In this document: in pieces, positions 46,576 to 55,810 of the stretch | How the letters are laid out: the number at the start of each line of letters is the position of its first letter | How positions within the stretch are numbered: the stretch's first letter is position 1 | Source: Gilliamella sp. Pas-s25 | Lineage (GTDB): Bacteria > Pseudomonadota > Gammaproteobacteria > Enterobacterales > Orbaceae | Direction of reading: 5' to 3' | Length of the DNA: 64,000 nt | NCBI RefSeq assembly: GCF_009795885.1 | Contig: NZ_WTEV01000004.1 | Span: 1-64,000 of the forward strand | Notes under the pieces: generated by a model | Told to the model about the DNA's origin: nothing | Databases searched by the model: none | The model's input: the letters and a program-made list of their open reading frames with translations, nothing else | Made by a program: the position numbers and the translations under genes

Positions 46576-46797
46576 TTACTCTTTCTTGTCATTATTGGTG
46601 TTAGTATCAGATGAATCGGTATTTTCGATTTTTTGTGAATTATTGCTATCTTTTTTACCGTCATCATCATTCATTGCTTTTTTAAAGCCTTTAATTGACT
46701 CACCAAGATCTGAACCCAATGAACGTAATTTTTTTGTTCCAAATAATAGTACAACAACAGCAATTAAGATGAGAAGTTGAGGCAAGCTTGGCATCAT
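46576..46797 (-). CDS. tatA: Twin-arginine translocase subunit TatA
   Basis: Pore-forming Tat subunit, about 73 residues: one helix ([20 protein letters not shown]), the [20 protein letters not shown] hinge and amphipathic helix, and an Asp/Lys/Asn-rich tail. The start is 46797 or the next codon 46794; both follow GGAG. An upstream in-frame start (46830) would give an atypical N-terminal extension. Confidence 0.92.
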   Translation of the reverse strand: MMPSLPQLLILIAVVVLLFGTKKLRSLGSDLGESIKGFKKAMNDDDGKKDSNNSQKIENTDSSDTNTNNDKKE

Positions 46798-46869
46798 GAT
46801 AATTATCTCCAGTGGGGGTGTTAATAGCAAAATTATACACGCAAATTAGAATATTCCCAAATAATCAGC

Positions 46870-48411
46870 TCAACGCACTATCAATATCATAAGACATAAA
46901 GCGCAAACTAATCCAAGCATGCCATATAGCGTTCGTTCACGCTTTTTACTATGCTGTAATTCTTGATTAATTTGTTTTAATTGAACATTCATCTGTTTGG
47001 CGGTTCGTTCAAAATCATTTAATTTTTCTGGTAACTGTGGCAATAGAGTGCGCCACTCGGGCAACGATTCCCAAGCTTGTTGCAGTATTTTTTTTGCACT
47101 ATATTTATCTTGATACCATTTTTCTAAAAATGGCTTTGCTGTTTGCCATAAATCAAGTTCAGGATAAAGCTGACGACCAAGTCCTTCAATATAAAATAGC
47201 GTTTTTTCAAGAAGGGTTAATTGAGGTTGAATATCCATATCAAATTGACGAGCAACTTGAAATAATTGCAGTAAAATCTGTGAAAATGAGATTTCAGCTA
47301 GAGGTTTTGCAAATGCTGGTTCACACACATTGCGCATTGCCATTTCAAGTGCGATAGCATCGGTAGTTTCTGGTACCCAACCTGATGCGATATAAGTTTC
47401 GGCTATTTTTCGATAATCTCGATTAAAAAAAGCCAAGAAATTCTCAGCAAGATAGCGCTGATCATCATTACTTAATATGCCAACAATGGCACAATCAATA
47501 CCAATATAACGCGGATTTTGTGGATCGGTAATATCGACAAAAATATTCCCCGGGTGCATATCAGCATGGAAAAAGTTATCACGAAATACTTGGGTAAAAA
47601 AAGCTTGAACACCGCGCTCTGCAAGTAATTTCATGTTGACATTATTCTGCTTGAGTTGCTCGATATCGGAGATGGGAATGCCTTTAATACGCTCTTCAAC
47701 AATTACATTTTTTCGACAAAGATCTTGATAAACATAAGGGATATATAAAGTATCACTATTGATAAAATTATCACGCAATCTAACAGTATTGTAAGCCTCT
47801 TTTTGTAAATCTAACTCTTTTAATAGCGTCATTTCATAATCATGCACTATTTCAACAGCTCGTAATTTTTCGCCTGATTTGATACGTTTAGTAAATTGTT
47901 TAGCCACCCAATACATTAAACCGATATCAGCTTGAATAACTGGTAGAATATTAGGTCTTAAAACTTTTATGACAACTTCGGCTTGGCTACGTTTTAATAC
48001 TGCGGTATGGACCTGTGCTATTGATGCTGCCGCTAATGGCTTTTCATCAAAATCGGAAAAATAATGATCTATCGGTTGCTCTAATGCAGACTCAATCAAT
48101 TGTCTAGCCATTTTTCCATCGAAAGAAATCACTTGGTCTTGCAATCTAGCCAAAGCTTCGGCTATATGTTTTGGTAACACATCACGCCGAGTTGAAATCA
48201 TTTGTCCAAACTTTATCCAGACTGGTCCTAATTCTTGCAGCGCTTGTCGTAAACGTTCACCAATTTCTTGATGTTTTGCCTTAGGTCTAACCCAAAATAG
48301 GCAGAATAATAAAGTACGAAGCCATTTTGATGAACGATGTTTCGGCAATAGTTCATTCAACTGGTAGGCTCGAAATACAGTTAAGATTTTAAACAGTCTA
48401 AAAAATGTCAT
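46870..48411 (-). CDS. ubiB: Ubiquinone biosynthesis ATPase/kinase-like protein UbiB
   Basis: Atypical kinase-like membrane protein needed for ubiquinone synthesis. The 513 residues carry the KxGQ motif in WIKFGQMISTRRDVLP (near 71), the Ala-rich nucleotide loop AAASIAQVHTAVL (near 127), the FHADMHPGNIFV metal site (near 286), and a C-terminal hydrophobic anchor (MLGLVCALCLMILIV). It starts 14 bases after the ubiE stop; ubiJ, normally between them in enterobacteria, is missing. Confidence 0.95.
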   Translation of the reverse strand: MTFFRLFKILTVFRAYQLNELLPKHRSSKWLRTLLFCLFWVRPKAKHQEIGERLRQALQELGPVWIKFGQMISTRRDVLPKHIAEALARLQDQVISFDGKMARQLIESALEQPIDHYFSDFDEKPLAAASIAQVHTAVLKRSQAEVVIKVLRPNILPVIQADIGLMYWVAKQFTKRIKSGEKLRAVEIVHDYEMTLLKELDLQKEAYNTVRLRDNFINSDTLYIPYVYQDLCRKNVIVEERIKGIPISDIEQLKQNNVNMKLLAERGVQAFFTQVFRDNFFHADMHPGNIFVDITDPQNPRYIGIDCAIVGILSNDDQRYLAENFLAFFNRDYRKIAETYIASGWVPETTDAIALEMAMRNVCEPAFAKPLAEISFSQILLQLFQVARQFDMDIQPQLTLLEKTLFYIEGLGRQLYPELDLWQTAKPFLEKWYQDKYSAKKILQQAWESLPEWRTLLPQLPEKLNDFERTAKQMNVQLKQINQELQHSKKRERTLYGMLGLVCALCLMILIVR

Positions 48412-48425
48412 TATTATTCATCACA

Positions 48426-49202
48426 TCAAAATTTAAAGCCAATATGTAACGCAACAATACCACCGGTCATATTGTGATATTTCACATCAACAAATCCTGC
48501 ATCTTGCATCATTTTTTTCAATGTGTTTTGATCGGGATGCATACGAATTGATTCGGCTAAATAACGATAACTTTCAGAATCATTTGCCACAATTTTTCCC
48601 ATTAATGGTAACATGGAAAATGAATACAAATCATACGCTTTATTTAGTATTTGATATTGTGGTTTAGAAAACTCAAGAATTAATAAGCGTCCACCAGGTT
48701 TCAGTACCCGCCACATGGATCGTAAAGCCTTTTCTTTATCGGTGACATTGCGTAAACCAAATGAGATAGTGATACAATCAAAATAGTTATCAGTAAAAGG
48801 TAATTCTTCTGCATTGGCTTGTACATATTCGATATTCTTAAATAAGCCTTTATCACGGAGTTTATCTCGTCCAACTTTTAACATTGATTCGTTAATGTCA
48901 GCTAAAACAACTAATCCATCATCACCGACCAGTTGTGAGAATTTTGCCGTTAAGTCACCAGTTCCCCCAGCAAGATCTAGAACTTTTTGGCCTTTACGTA
49001 CACTGCTATATTCAATGGTGATTTTTTTCCAAATACGATGAATACCAAATGACATAAGATCATTCATAACATCATATTTATCAGCAACAGAGTGAAAGAC
49101 TTCGGCAACACGTTTGACTTTTTCTTGTTTTGGAACTTGCGTGTAACCAAAATCAATTTTTTCTTGATTTGTATTGTCTTTATTATCAAAAGATTGAGAC
49201 AT
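48426..49202 (-). CDS. ubiE: Ubiquinone/menaquinone C-methyltransferase UbiE
   Basis: AdoMet-dependent C-methyltransferase acting in both ubiquinone and menaquinone pathways. The 258 residues contain [17 protein letters not shown] (near 39), the AdoMet motif [16 protein letters not shown] (near 69) and [20 protein letters not shown] (near 139). The end [12 protein letters not shown] is typical. First gene of the ubiE-ubiB-tatABC run. Confidence 0.96.
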   Translation of the reverse strand: MSQSFDNKDNTNQEKIDFGYTQVPKQEKVKRVAEVFHSVADKYDVMNDLMSFGIHRIWKKITIEYSSVRKGQKVLDLAGGTGDLTAKFSQLVGDDGLVVLADINESMLKVGRDKLRDKGLFKNIEYVQANAEELPFTDNYFDCITISFGLRNVTDKEKALRSMWRVLKPGGRLLILEFSKPQYQILNKAYDLYSFSMLPLMGKIVANDSESYRYLAESIRMHPDQNTLKKMMQDAGFVDVKYHNMTGGIVALHIGFKF

Positions 49203-49263
49203 AAAATTTACCTATCACAAAGATTTGCCTTATTTTAGCATAAGCCATAATAAATGTGATGAA

Positions 49264-50193
49264 CTAAATCAATAATGCTTCAACCTTCTTTGAGACTGTT
49301 TCAAAATACTCCTGCTGTGAACATTGTGGGTTTAAATCTTTTTCGTGAATAACTAAATCAAAATGGTAGCTGTCTTTAAAGGCTTTTAAAACATCATTAT
49401 CTTTTTGGAAGATTTGACTGTAATATTGCATTAGTGTAGCAAAATCAATTGAGGTAAAAACAAGTTTATTAGCAGTTTCAACAGCTTTTGAAACTCGTTC
49501 GACATGTAACATCGCAATTTTAATATAATCAGATTCACTTAAATAGTTATGATGGGTCGAGATTTCTCGCTCGATATAATTAATATAGCCATTAGGCACA
49601 TATTGCGTATTATAAATATTAGCCAGCTGAATAGGTAATTCACAAAATCTACCTTGACCAATAATAGCCACTTTTTTAACAAAAAAAGGTTTTGCTGCTT
49701 GCGCAATAAAAGACCAGTTCTTATAAGGATTTTCGCGGATTTGTGTGGCACTGATGTTCATAAAATGTCGATCAGCATCAACAATGGCAACCGAACAACC
49801 AAAATAGTGCTCATGATTTTTGACATCTTGAGGTTCACTGGTAAAAACAACATTTGGGATAACTTTATGCTCTGCAAGGAGCTGCTTAACACGATCACTC
49901 CAATCTTGCCAACCGTTAGGATAAAATTCAATACCTGCTTCGTTAAGTACATGGATATGAATATTATGGCGATCTTTAAACGTCTCTTTTAACCACGAAA
50001 AACGGTCGCTTACTTGAGGTTGTTTTGGTAAATGGCTTTTATCAAAGAGTTGCTTATCGCGTGAGGCTTCGCAACCAAGAAGAATATGTAATTCATCAAC
50101 TTGGCTCATAGCTTTTTCAATCAAATAAATATGACCACAATGTAAAGGATAAAACTTCCCAAAAATTAAACCAACTTTATGCTTAAAAGCCAT
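49264..50193 (-). CDS. nadR: NadR-like NMN adenylyltransferase with a degraded kinase domain
   Basis: About 309 residues. The adenylyltransferase domain is intact: GLIFGKFYPLHCGHIYLI with HxGH (near 18) and ISATQIRENPYKNWSFI. It lacks the N-terminal helix-turn-helix of E. coli NadR (410 residues), so it should not repress genes. In the C-terminal ribosylnicotinamide-kinase domain the flanks align (KPFFVKKVAIIG ... LANIYNT), but the Walker A GGESSGKST is replaced by GQGRFCELP with two residues lost, and the Asp of the FIDTDF strand has changed (FTSIDF). NMN adenylation is expected; nicotinamide riboside phosphorylation is not. Confidence 0.88.
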   Translation of the reverse strand: MAFKHKVGLIFGKFYPLHCGHIYLIEKAMSQVDELHILLGCEASRDKQLFDKSHLPKQPQVSDRFSWLKETFKDRHNIHIHVLNEAGIEFYPNGWQDWSDRVKQLLAEHKVIPNVVFTSEPQDVKNHEHYFGCSVAIVDADRHFMNISATQIRENPYKNWSFIAQAAKPFFVKKVAIIGQGRFCELPIQLANIYNTQYVPNGYINYIEREISTHHNYLSESDYIKIAMLHVERVSKAVETANKLVFTSIDFATLMQYYSQIFQKDNDVLKAFKDSYHFDLVIHEKDLNPQCSQQEYFETVSKKVEALLI

Positions 50194-50307
50194 GACAATT
50201 ACCAAAACACTCAAAAATTAATAACAATTTACAGAAAAAAAAAGCAATTTCTAATCAAATTATGCTTTATCATCTAACTTATTAATAATAAATAAAATAA
50301 CATGTAC

Positions 50308-51363
50308 TTATTTTTGTAAGTTAGATAATAAAATACCTGTTGCGACCGAAATATTCAATGCAGGCATGTTATCGTTGCCTTTTAAATGCACAACAACATT
50401 AGCACAGTTGATAAGTTTCATATTAATTTGTTGGAATATGACTAATGCAACTTTTTTATTAAAACGAATTTTATGCAATTCACTTGATGCAATGGACTTT
50501 GCTTGGCAAGGTAATAGTGCGACAATTTGGTAACCGCGTTGTTTAAGCATATCAAGTGAAGCAACAAAATCATCACTTTTAATTGCTTCAACAGCCTCTA
50601 TTCCGCCTTCGGCCACACGCATAGCTGCACCACTATCAAGTAAATTTGTTTGGCGCAACATCACCCCATTAACGCCATAAAATGCAGCACTACGTATTAA
50701 TCCACCTAGATTATGAGGATTGTTAACATCGTCAATGGCTAACACACAATCATGATCTCTATCACTTTGCTCTTCTAAATAATCTAATAAGGTAAGCGGA
50801 ACACGCTTTTTAACAATTAAACAGACACCACCATGGTGTTGAGTTTGGGTTATTTTGCTAATTTGTTCACTAGAGACAACATCATAACCTAACCGCTGTT
50901 TAACCAACCAGTCGATTATATCTTTAAACTGATAAGCCATCTCTTGGGTAATAAATAGTTTGACAATCGCTGTACGTCGATGTTTGAAAACAGCCTTACA
51001 ACTATTTTCACTATAAACCAAAGTTTCTTCTTTTTGTTGACGATATCCATCATAACCAAATGTAGGTGTTTGTTGATTAGTACGGACTCTTTTTTGCCAT
51101 GGCGAATCGTTAGCGATGAAAGATTGAGATTGATTAAGTTCAACACTAAACTTATTTTTTATAAAATCTGATTTATCATTTCGAGGTTTGAATGTTTCAA
51201 TACGGTCTTGACGATCGCGTTTAGGTTTCGACTGAAATGAATCATCTTTACGCTTACTTTTCCATCCGGTAGACTTTTCTGTAGCTGAGCGAGAAGATTT
51301 CTTTGGTGCACTATTTTTAGCGTAAAAAATAGTGGGTTTGCTTTTTTCGGTATTGTCGTTCAT
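50308..51363 (-). CDS. yfiF: YfiF-like SPOUT (TrmH-family) protein with altered motif 2
   Basis: About 351 residues: a basic, low-complexity N-terminal region (1-100), a substrate-binding domain (about 108-185, HHGGVCLIVKKR at its end) and a SPOUT domain. Motif 1 NPHNLGGLIRSAAFYG and motif 3 PALNISVATGILL are present. Motif 2, normally hhhGxExxG in the AdoMet knot, reads VIFQQINMKL and lacks the Gly and Glu. The architecture follows E. coli YfiF, an uncharacterised RNA methyltransferase homologue. Catalysis is doubtful. It starts 21 bases after nusB. Confidence 0.8.
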   Translation of the reverse strand: MNDNTEKSKPTIFYAKNSAPKKSSRSATEKSTGWKSKRKDDSFQSKPKRDRQDRIETFKPRNDKSDFIKNKFSVELNQSQSFIANDSPWQKRVRTNQQTPTFGYDGYRQQKEETLVYSENSCKAVFKHRRTAIVKLFITQEMAYQFKDIIDWLVKQRLGYDVVSSEQISKITQTQHHGGVCLIVKKRVPLTLLDYLEEQSDRDHDCVLAIDDVNNPHNLGGLIRSAAFYGVNGVMLRQTNLLDSGAAMRVAEGGIEAVEAIKSDDFVASLDMLKQRGYQIVALLPCQAKSIASSELHKIRFNKKVALVIFQQINMKLINCANVVVHLKGNDNMPALNISVATGILLSNLQK

Positions 51364-51384
51364 ATCAATCTCACAATTAATCGG

Positions 51385-51804
51385 TTATCGCGTACGAATG
51401 GTTGGGGCTATTTTATCTAATACGCCATTAACAAATTTATGGCTGTCAGCAGCACCAAATGTTTTAGTTAATTCAATAGCTTCATTAATGACCACTTTAT
51501 AAGGTACATCTTGACGTTTCATTAATTCATATAGTGCAATTCTAAGTACCGCTAATTCAATTTGCCCTAATTCATCAACCGAGCGCTCAGTGAGATAAGG
51601 CGCCATTTTATCATCTAATTCAGCAGTATTTTTGGCTACTCCATTCAACAATTCACGAAAATACTTAGCATCAACGCCTTTCATATCTTGTTCTGCAATA
51701 AAACTTGTCTCAACATCAGCAAGATCGTTTCTGGAAACTTGCCAAGAGTAAATGGCTTGTACTGCACATTCTCTTGCTCGACGACGAGGATTTACTAATG
51801 CCAC
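51385..51804 (-). CDS. nusB: Transcription antitermination factor NusB
   Basis: All-helical RNA-binding factor that, with NusE (S10), binds boxA in rRNA operons. The 139 residues show [18 protein letters not shown] at the N-terminus, [21 protein letters not shown] and [20 protein letters not shown]. Length equals E. coli NusB. It begins four bases after ribH, as in the conserved ribH-nusB pair. Confidence 0.96.
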   Translation of the reverse strand: MALVNPRRRARECAVQAIYSWQVSRNDLADVETSFIAEQDMKGVDAKYFRELLNGVAKNTAELDDKMAPYLTERSVDELGQIELAVLRIALYELMKRQDVPYKVVINEAIELTKTFGAADSHKFVNGVLDKIAPTIRTR

Positions 51805-51808
51805 TAAA

Positions 51809-52279
51809 TTACTCCTTAATTGCTTTAATAATATTTAGCATTTCCAGCGCAGTTAATGCAGCTTCAGCACCTTTATTGCCAGCCTTAGTGCCTGCACGTT
51901 CAATAGCTTGTTCTATACTTTCAGTAGTTAAAATACCAAATCCGACAGGAATGGTATTATCTAAGCTTGCGCTTAATAAGCCAGAGCTTGATTCACCCGC
52001 GACAAAATCAAAATGCGCCGTACTCCCCCGAATGACAGTGCCTAACGCTACAATTGCATCATATTTTTTCGACTGTGCTACAACTTTGGCAGCAAGTGGA
52101 ATTTCATAAGCACCTGGAACCCAGATAACCGTGATATTTTTATCATCGACTTGACCAATACGTGTTAATGCGTCAATTGCACCATTTACTAGGCTATCAT
52201 TAATAAAATGATTAAAACGTGCCACCACAATTGCAACTTTCGCTTTTGGCGCAGCCACTTTACCTTCAATTGTTTGCAT
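51809..52279 (-). CDS. ribH: 6,7-dimethyl-8-ribityllumazine synthase
   Basis: Penultimate enzyme of riboflavin synthesis. The 156 residues show [17 protein letters not shown] (near 16), [12 protein letters not shown] (near 54), [20 protein letters not shown] with the conserved His (near 79) and [15 protein letters not shown] (near 112). E. coli uses the name ribE for the same enzyme. First gene of ribH-nusB-yfiF-nadR. Confidence 0.96.
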   Translation of the reverse strand: MQTIEGKVAAPKAKVAIVVARFNHFINDSLVNGAIDALTRIGQVDDKNITVIWVPGAYEIPLAAKVVAQSKKYDAIVALGTVIRGSTAHFDFVAGESSSGLLSASLDNTIPVGFGILTTESIEQAIERAGTKAGNKGAEAALTALEMLNIIKAIKE

Positions 52280-52669
52280 ATTAATTCCTTACCAATTCTA
52301 TTATGAATGTCATTTCACTCTCTATTTAAGTGAACAGATACTTAATAAATTGTATCACGAAAGAAAAACTTATCCTATTGGCAAATAACGCTACGACCAA
52401 GTTCTGTCCAAGATATTATTTAAAATAAATGCAAAGAATTTTGCTATTGCAAATATATTATTTGTTAAATTTAAAATTAATTTAAATTTTGTCGTTATTT
52501 CAACTGTCATTATTAAAAATAACCTTAATTTATTTTTATTTTAATGTTTATTTTTACACTTAACGGCATACATTCCTGAAAGTTTTTGACAAGATAGGAA
52601 ATTTTATCGCTTGCAAGCTATTTTGAAAAAATTACAATAGAGAATAAATTTATCGATGGAGAAATATCC
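52280..52669. other. Divergent region between ribH and gmhA
   Basis: About 390 AT-rich bases carrying promoters for both directions. The only distinct element is the 27-bp sequence at 52566-52592 shared with gutQ. No hairpin terminator or riboswitch (for example FMN) was recognised before ribH. Confidence 0.5.
52566..52592 (+). promoter_or_regulatory. Shared 27-bp element upstream of gmhA
   Basis: Matches 16425-16451 at 24 of 27 positions. The dyad reads ACATTC-CT-GAAAGT (one mismatch) and is followed by TTTTTGACA, a consensus-like -35 hexamer. It ends 77 bases before the gmhA start. Confidence 0.5.
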
Positions 52670-53248
52670 GTGTACATTAACAATATTCGTAATGAGTTAA
52701 ACCAAGCTATTGACGTATTAACTAATTTTGTCTCAGATGATAAAAATCTGCAACAAATTCAACAAGCCGCAATCTTAATTGCCGATTCGTTTAAACAAGG
52801 CGGCAAAGTGTTATCATGCGGTAATGGTGGTTCTCATTGCGATGCGATGCATTTTGCTGAGGAGCTAACTGGCCGCTTTCGTGATAATCGTCCGGCTTAC
52901 CCAGCCATTGCCATATCAGATGTAAGTCACATTTCCTGTGTTGGTAACGATTATGGATTTGATTATATCTTTTCTCGTTATGTTGAAGGTGTTGGACAAA
53001 AAGGCGATGTGCTTTTAGGTATTTCAACTTCAGGCAATTCAGCTAACGTACTTAAAGCAATTGAAGCAGCAAAACAAAAGGACATGAAAATCATTACATT
53101 AACCGGTAAAGATGGTGGTAAGATGAATGGACTTGCTGATGTTGATATTCGTGTTCCGCACTTTGGTTATGCCGATCGCGTACAAGAAATCCATATCAAA
53201 GTTATTCATATTCTAATCCTACTTATTGAAAAAGAGATGGCTAAATAA
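52670..53248 (+). CDS. gmhA: Sedoheptulose 7-phosphate isomerase
   Basis: First enzyme of the heptose branch of LPS core synthesis. The 192 residues form a SIS domain: [20 protein letters not shown] (near 45), [37 protein letters not shown] (near 116) and the final [13 protein letters not shown]. Length equals E. coli GmhA (192). The start is a GTG, fixed by GGAG eight bases upstream. The stop is one base before yafJ, as in E. coli. Confidence 0.96.
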   Translation: MYINNIRNELNQAIDVLTNFVSDDKNLQQIQQAAILIADSFKQGGKVLSCGNGGSHCDAMHFAEELTGRFRDNRPAYPAIAISDVSHISCVGNDYGFDYIFSRYVEGVGQKGDVLLGISTSGNSANVLKAIEAAKQKDMKIITLTGKDGGKMNGLADVDIRVPHFGYADRVQEIHIKVIHILILLIEKEMAK

Positions 53249-53249
53249 T

Positions 53250-54029
53250 ATGTGTGAATTATTAGGTATGAGTGCTAATGTGCCAACTGATATTTGCTTT
53301 AGTTTTACTAGCCTAATTAAACGAGGTGGGGACAAAGGTCCCCATAAAGATGGCTGGGGAATTACTTTTTATGAAGGCAAAGGCTGCCGTACATTTAAAG
53401 ATCCCGAGCCATGCAGTTATTCACCTATTGCTAAAATGGTGAAAGAATATCCCATCAAATCTAAAGCCGTAATTGCCCATATTCGACAAGCAAATCGAGG
53501 CGGTGTCGCCCTAGAAAATACCCACCCATTTACTCGTGAACTGTGGGGTAAAAACTGGACTTTTGCGCACAATGGACAATTAACCGATTACCAACATTTA
53601 GATACAGGGCTATTTCAACCCATTGGTGAAACCGATAGCGAATATGCTTTCTGTTACTTAATAAATCAACTACATCAAAAGTATTCGCAAAAACCGACTA
53701 ATGATCTTGAGCTGTTTAATTTTATTCAACAATGTGCCAATCAGTTAAGCCAACTTGGTATATTTAATATGCTATTGTCTGATGGGCAATATGTATTTGC
53801 TTACTGCACAACCAACTTACATTGGATAACCCGTAAAGCGCCATTTGGCAAAGCAAAATTGCTGGATGAAGATGTCGAAATTGACTTTCAACAACATACT
53901 ACACCGAATGATGTCGTTACCATTATTTCTACATTACCATTAACTTCAAATGAAATATGGCATAAGCTTAATACGGGCGAGGCGATCTTATTTAAAGATG
54001 GTAAAATTAACCAATTTTCCGCATTTTAA
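53250..54029 (+). CDS. yafJ: Class II glutamine amidotransferase YafJ
   Basis: N-terminal nucleophile amidotransferase of 259 residues. Starting at 53250 gives [10 protein letters not shown] with Cys2 as the nucleophile; an upstream frame would bury it, so this start is preferred. Other family blocks: [39 protein letters not shown] and [21 protein letters not shown]. Homologous to the GATase domain of GlmS/PurF; substrate unknown. It overlaps the convergent mdtH by 23 bases at its 3' end. Confidence 0.93.
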   Translation: MCELLGMSANVPTDICFSFTSLIKRGGDKGPHKDGWGITFYEGKGCRTFKDPEPCSYSPIAKMVKEYPIKSKAVIAHIRQANRGGVALENTHPFTRELWGKNWTFAHNGQLTDYQHLDTGLFQPIGETDSEYAFCYLINQLHQKYSQKPTNDLELFNFIQQCANQLSQLGIFNMLLSDGQYVFAYCTTNLHWITRKAPFGKAKLLDEDVEIDFQQHTTPNDVVTIISTLPLTSNEIWHKLNTGEAILFKDGKINQFSAF

Positions 54030-55218
54030 CGTGTGGCATTGGTGGCTCATTTTTAAATTGATATTGTAGATAACTTAAAGTTAATAGCCCAATTGTGGTC
54101 AGCACTATCCATGGTAGGTGTGGAAATCCCATTTGCTTGGCTATATCATATAACCAACCCGCACCGGTATAACCTAGAAACCCACCTAGAGCAAGCCCTA
54201 AACGGCTAAATCCCATATAACTACCTTTTGCCTTAGGATTACTTAGTACTGTAGATAAAGTTTCACGAGCGGGTTCGGCAATAATTGCCCCTAAATAAAA
54301 TAACGCAATCAGTGATAATAGCACTGTTAATTGTGATGTAAAACCTATGATAATAAAAGCAAATGACATTAAAAATAGACCAAATTTAAGGCGCTGATCT
54401 AATCTAAAATATTTTTCACTCCAACGAGCTAGTGGATAAAGCAGTACCAGGGAAATACCTGCTTGAATAGCATACATCCATTTCACATAACTTGGGCTAC
54501 CTGATACGCTTGTGATTGTTAAAGGTAACATCAACATAATTTGCACCCATAGTACATAATAACCGGTTAACGTAAGTACATAGCGAGTAAATTTTTTATC
54601 TTTTACAACCATTTTCATGCCATTAATAATAGGCGCTTTACCAATGGCAATGTGATAAGCTGGCAGGAAGAAAATATTAAAAATCCCACATAAGAAAAAA
54701 ATAAAAGCGCCACACCAACATACTAAATGGAAGTCATAATCAATTAAAATTCCACCAATAAGAGCACCAATCACAGCACCAGCATTATCTTGTATCATTA
54801 ACAGTGATATGAACTTACCTCGCTCATGTGGACGGGTAAACTTAATGGTTAGTCCCATACGAGGAGGATCAAATAATAGTCCTCCTAATGCTGAAAGTAA
54901 GCAAGAAAGTAATAATAACCAAGGCTCGCTAGCAATCGCCATTGAGATAAAACCAACGCAACGTAAAAACATACCCGCCACAATCATAGGCTTTGCACCA
55001 AAGCGATCAGCAATAGCACCACCAACAATACCAAAACCTTGTTGAACAAATTGCCGAAATCCTAACGCAAAACCAACAAATAGAGCGCTCCAACCAACTT
55101 GGTTAACAAAGTGGGTTGAAACCAGCGGAAACACCACATAAAACCCTAATACAATAAACAAATTATCAAGCAGAAGTATTTGCCGACCTGTTTTACGAAT
55201 TTGGGATGGTATTGGCAT
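54007..55218 (-). CDS. mdtH: MFS multidrug transporter MdtH
   Basis: Twelve-helix exporter of 403 residues that closely follows E. coli MdtH (402): [20 protein letters not shown], the loop motif [17 protein letters not shown] (near 62), [13 protein letters not shown] and [23 protein letters not shown]. In E. coli it gives modest fluoroquinolone tolerance. Its ATG follows the mgsA stop with no gap, so the two are likely coupled. Confidence 0.92.
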   Translation of the reverse strand: MPIPSQIRKTGRQILLLDNLFIVLGFYVVFPLVSTHFVNQVGWSALFVGFALGFRQFVQQGFGIVGGAIADRFGAKPMIVAGMFLRCVGFISMAIASEPWLLLLSCLLSALGGLLFDPPRMGLTIKFTRPHERGKFISLLMIQDNAGAVIGALIGGILIDYDFHLVCWCGAFIFFLCGIFNIFFLPAYHIAIGKAPIINGMKMVVKDKKFTRYVLTLTGYYVLWVQIMLMLPLTITSVSGSPSYVKWMYAIQAGISLVLLYPLARWSEKYFRLDQRLKFGLFLMSFAFIIIGFTSQLTVLLSLIALFYLGAIIAEPARETLSTVLSNPKAKGSYMGFSRLGLALGGFLGYTGAGWLYDIAKQMGFPHLPWIVLTTIGLLTLSYLQYQFKNEPPMPHVKMRKIG

Positions 55219-55680
55219 TTATTTGACTCTTTGCGCTAAATAGTTTTGATAATCAGGTATTTCAATGTCAACTTCTTGCGTAAAAATAGAAGATTGGATC
55301 AATGCATTGGCTGTAGCTTGATTAGTTGCAACTGGAATGTTCCAAACCGTAGATAATCGTAACAACGCTTTAACATCGGGATCATGAGGTACGGCATTAA
55401 GTGGATCCCAAAAAAAGATTAAGATATCAATTTTACCTTCTGCAATTAATGCACCAATTTGCTGATCACCCCCCATAGGGCCACTTAGCATTGGAGTGAT
55501 ATTGAGTCCCGTTGCTTGTTTTATTAATGTGCTTGTCGTCCCTGTACCACATAAATTATGTCTAGACAGCTCCTCACGATTTTTTTTACACCAATTTAAT
55601 AAAGAATCCTTTAAATGATCGTGAGCAACTAAAGCAATGTTTTTTTGAGCCGATAATTTACGTGTGGTATAAAGCATCAT
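55219..55680 (-). CDS. mgsA: Methylglyoxal synthase
   Basis: Turns dihydroxyacetone phosphate into methylglyoxal, an overflow route when phosphate is short. The 153 residues carry [12 protein letters not shown] (near 14), [16 protein letters not shown] (near 44), the catalytic-Asp segment [20 protein letters not shown] (near 64) and [20 protein letters not shown]. Length equals the E. coli enzyme (152). Confidence 0.97.
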   Translation of the reverse strand: MMLYTTRKLSAQKNIALVAHDHLKDSLLNWCKKNREELSRHNLCGTGTTSTLIKQATGLNITPMLSGPMGGDQQIGALIAEGKIDILIFFWDPLNAVPHDPDVKALLRLSTVWNIPVATNQATANALIQSSIFTQEVDIEIPDYQNYLAQRVK

Positions 55681-55768
55681 TGTTATCCTAATTTATTATT
55701 ATCTTTCTAGATTTTTTAACAGAGTATTAATTAAAGTGCAAGGGATATTTAATCAGTAACGGATAATA

Positions 55769-55792
55769 AAAAAGGCACCGAGGTGCCTTTTT
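55769..55792. terminator. Terminator of porin gene 1
   Basis: AAAAAGGCACC (55769-55779) pairs with GGTGCCTTTTT (55782-55792), two-base loop, 19 bases after the porin stop. Near-identical to the hairpin after porin 2, and usable from both strands. Confidence 0.85.
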
Positions 55793-55810
55793 ATACAATA
55801 TCAAAAGAGA

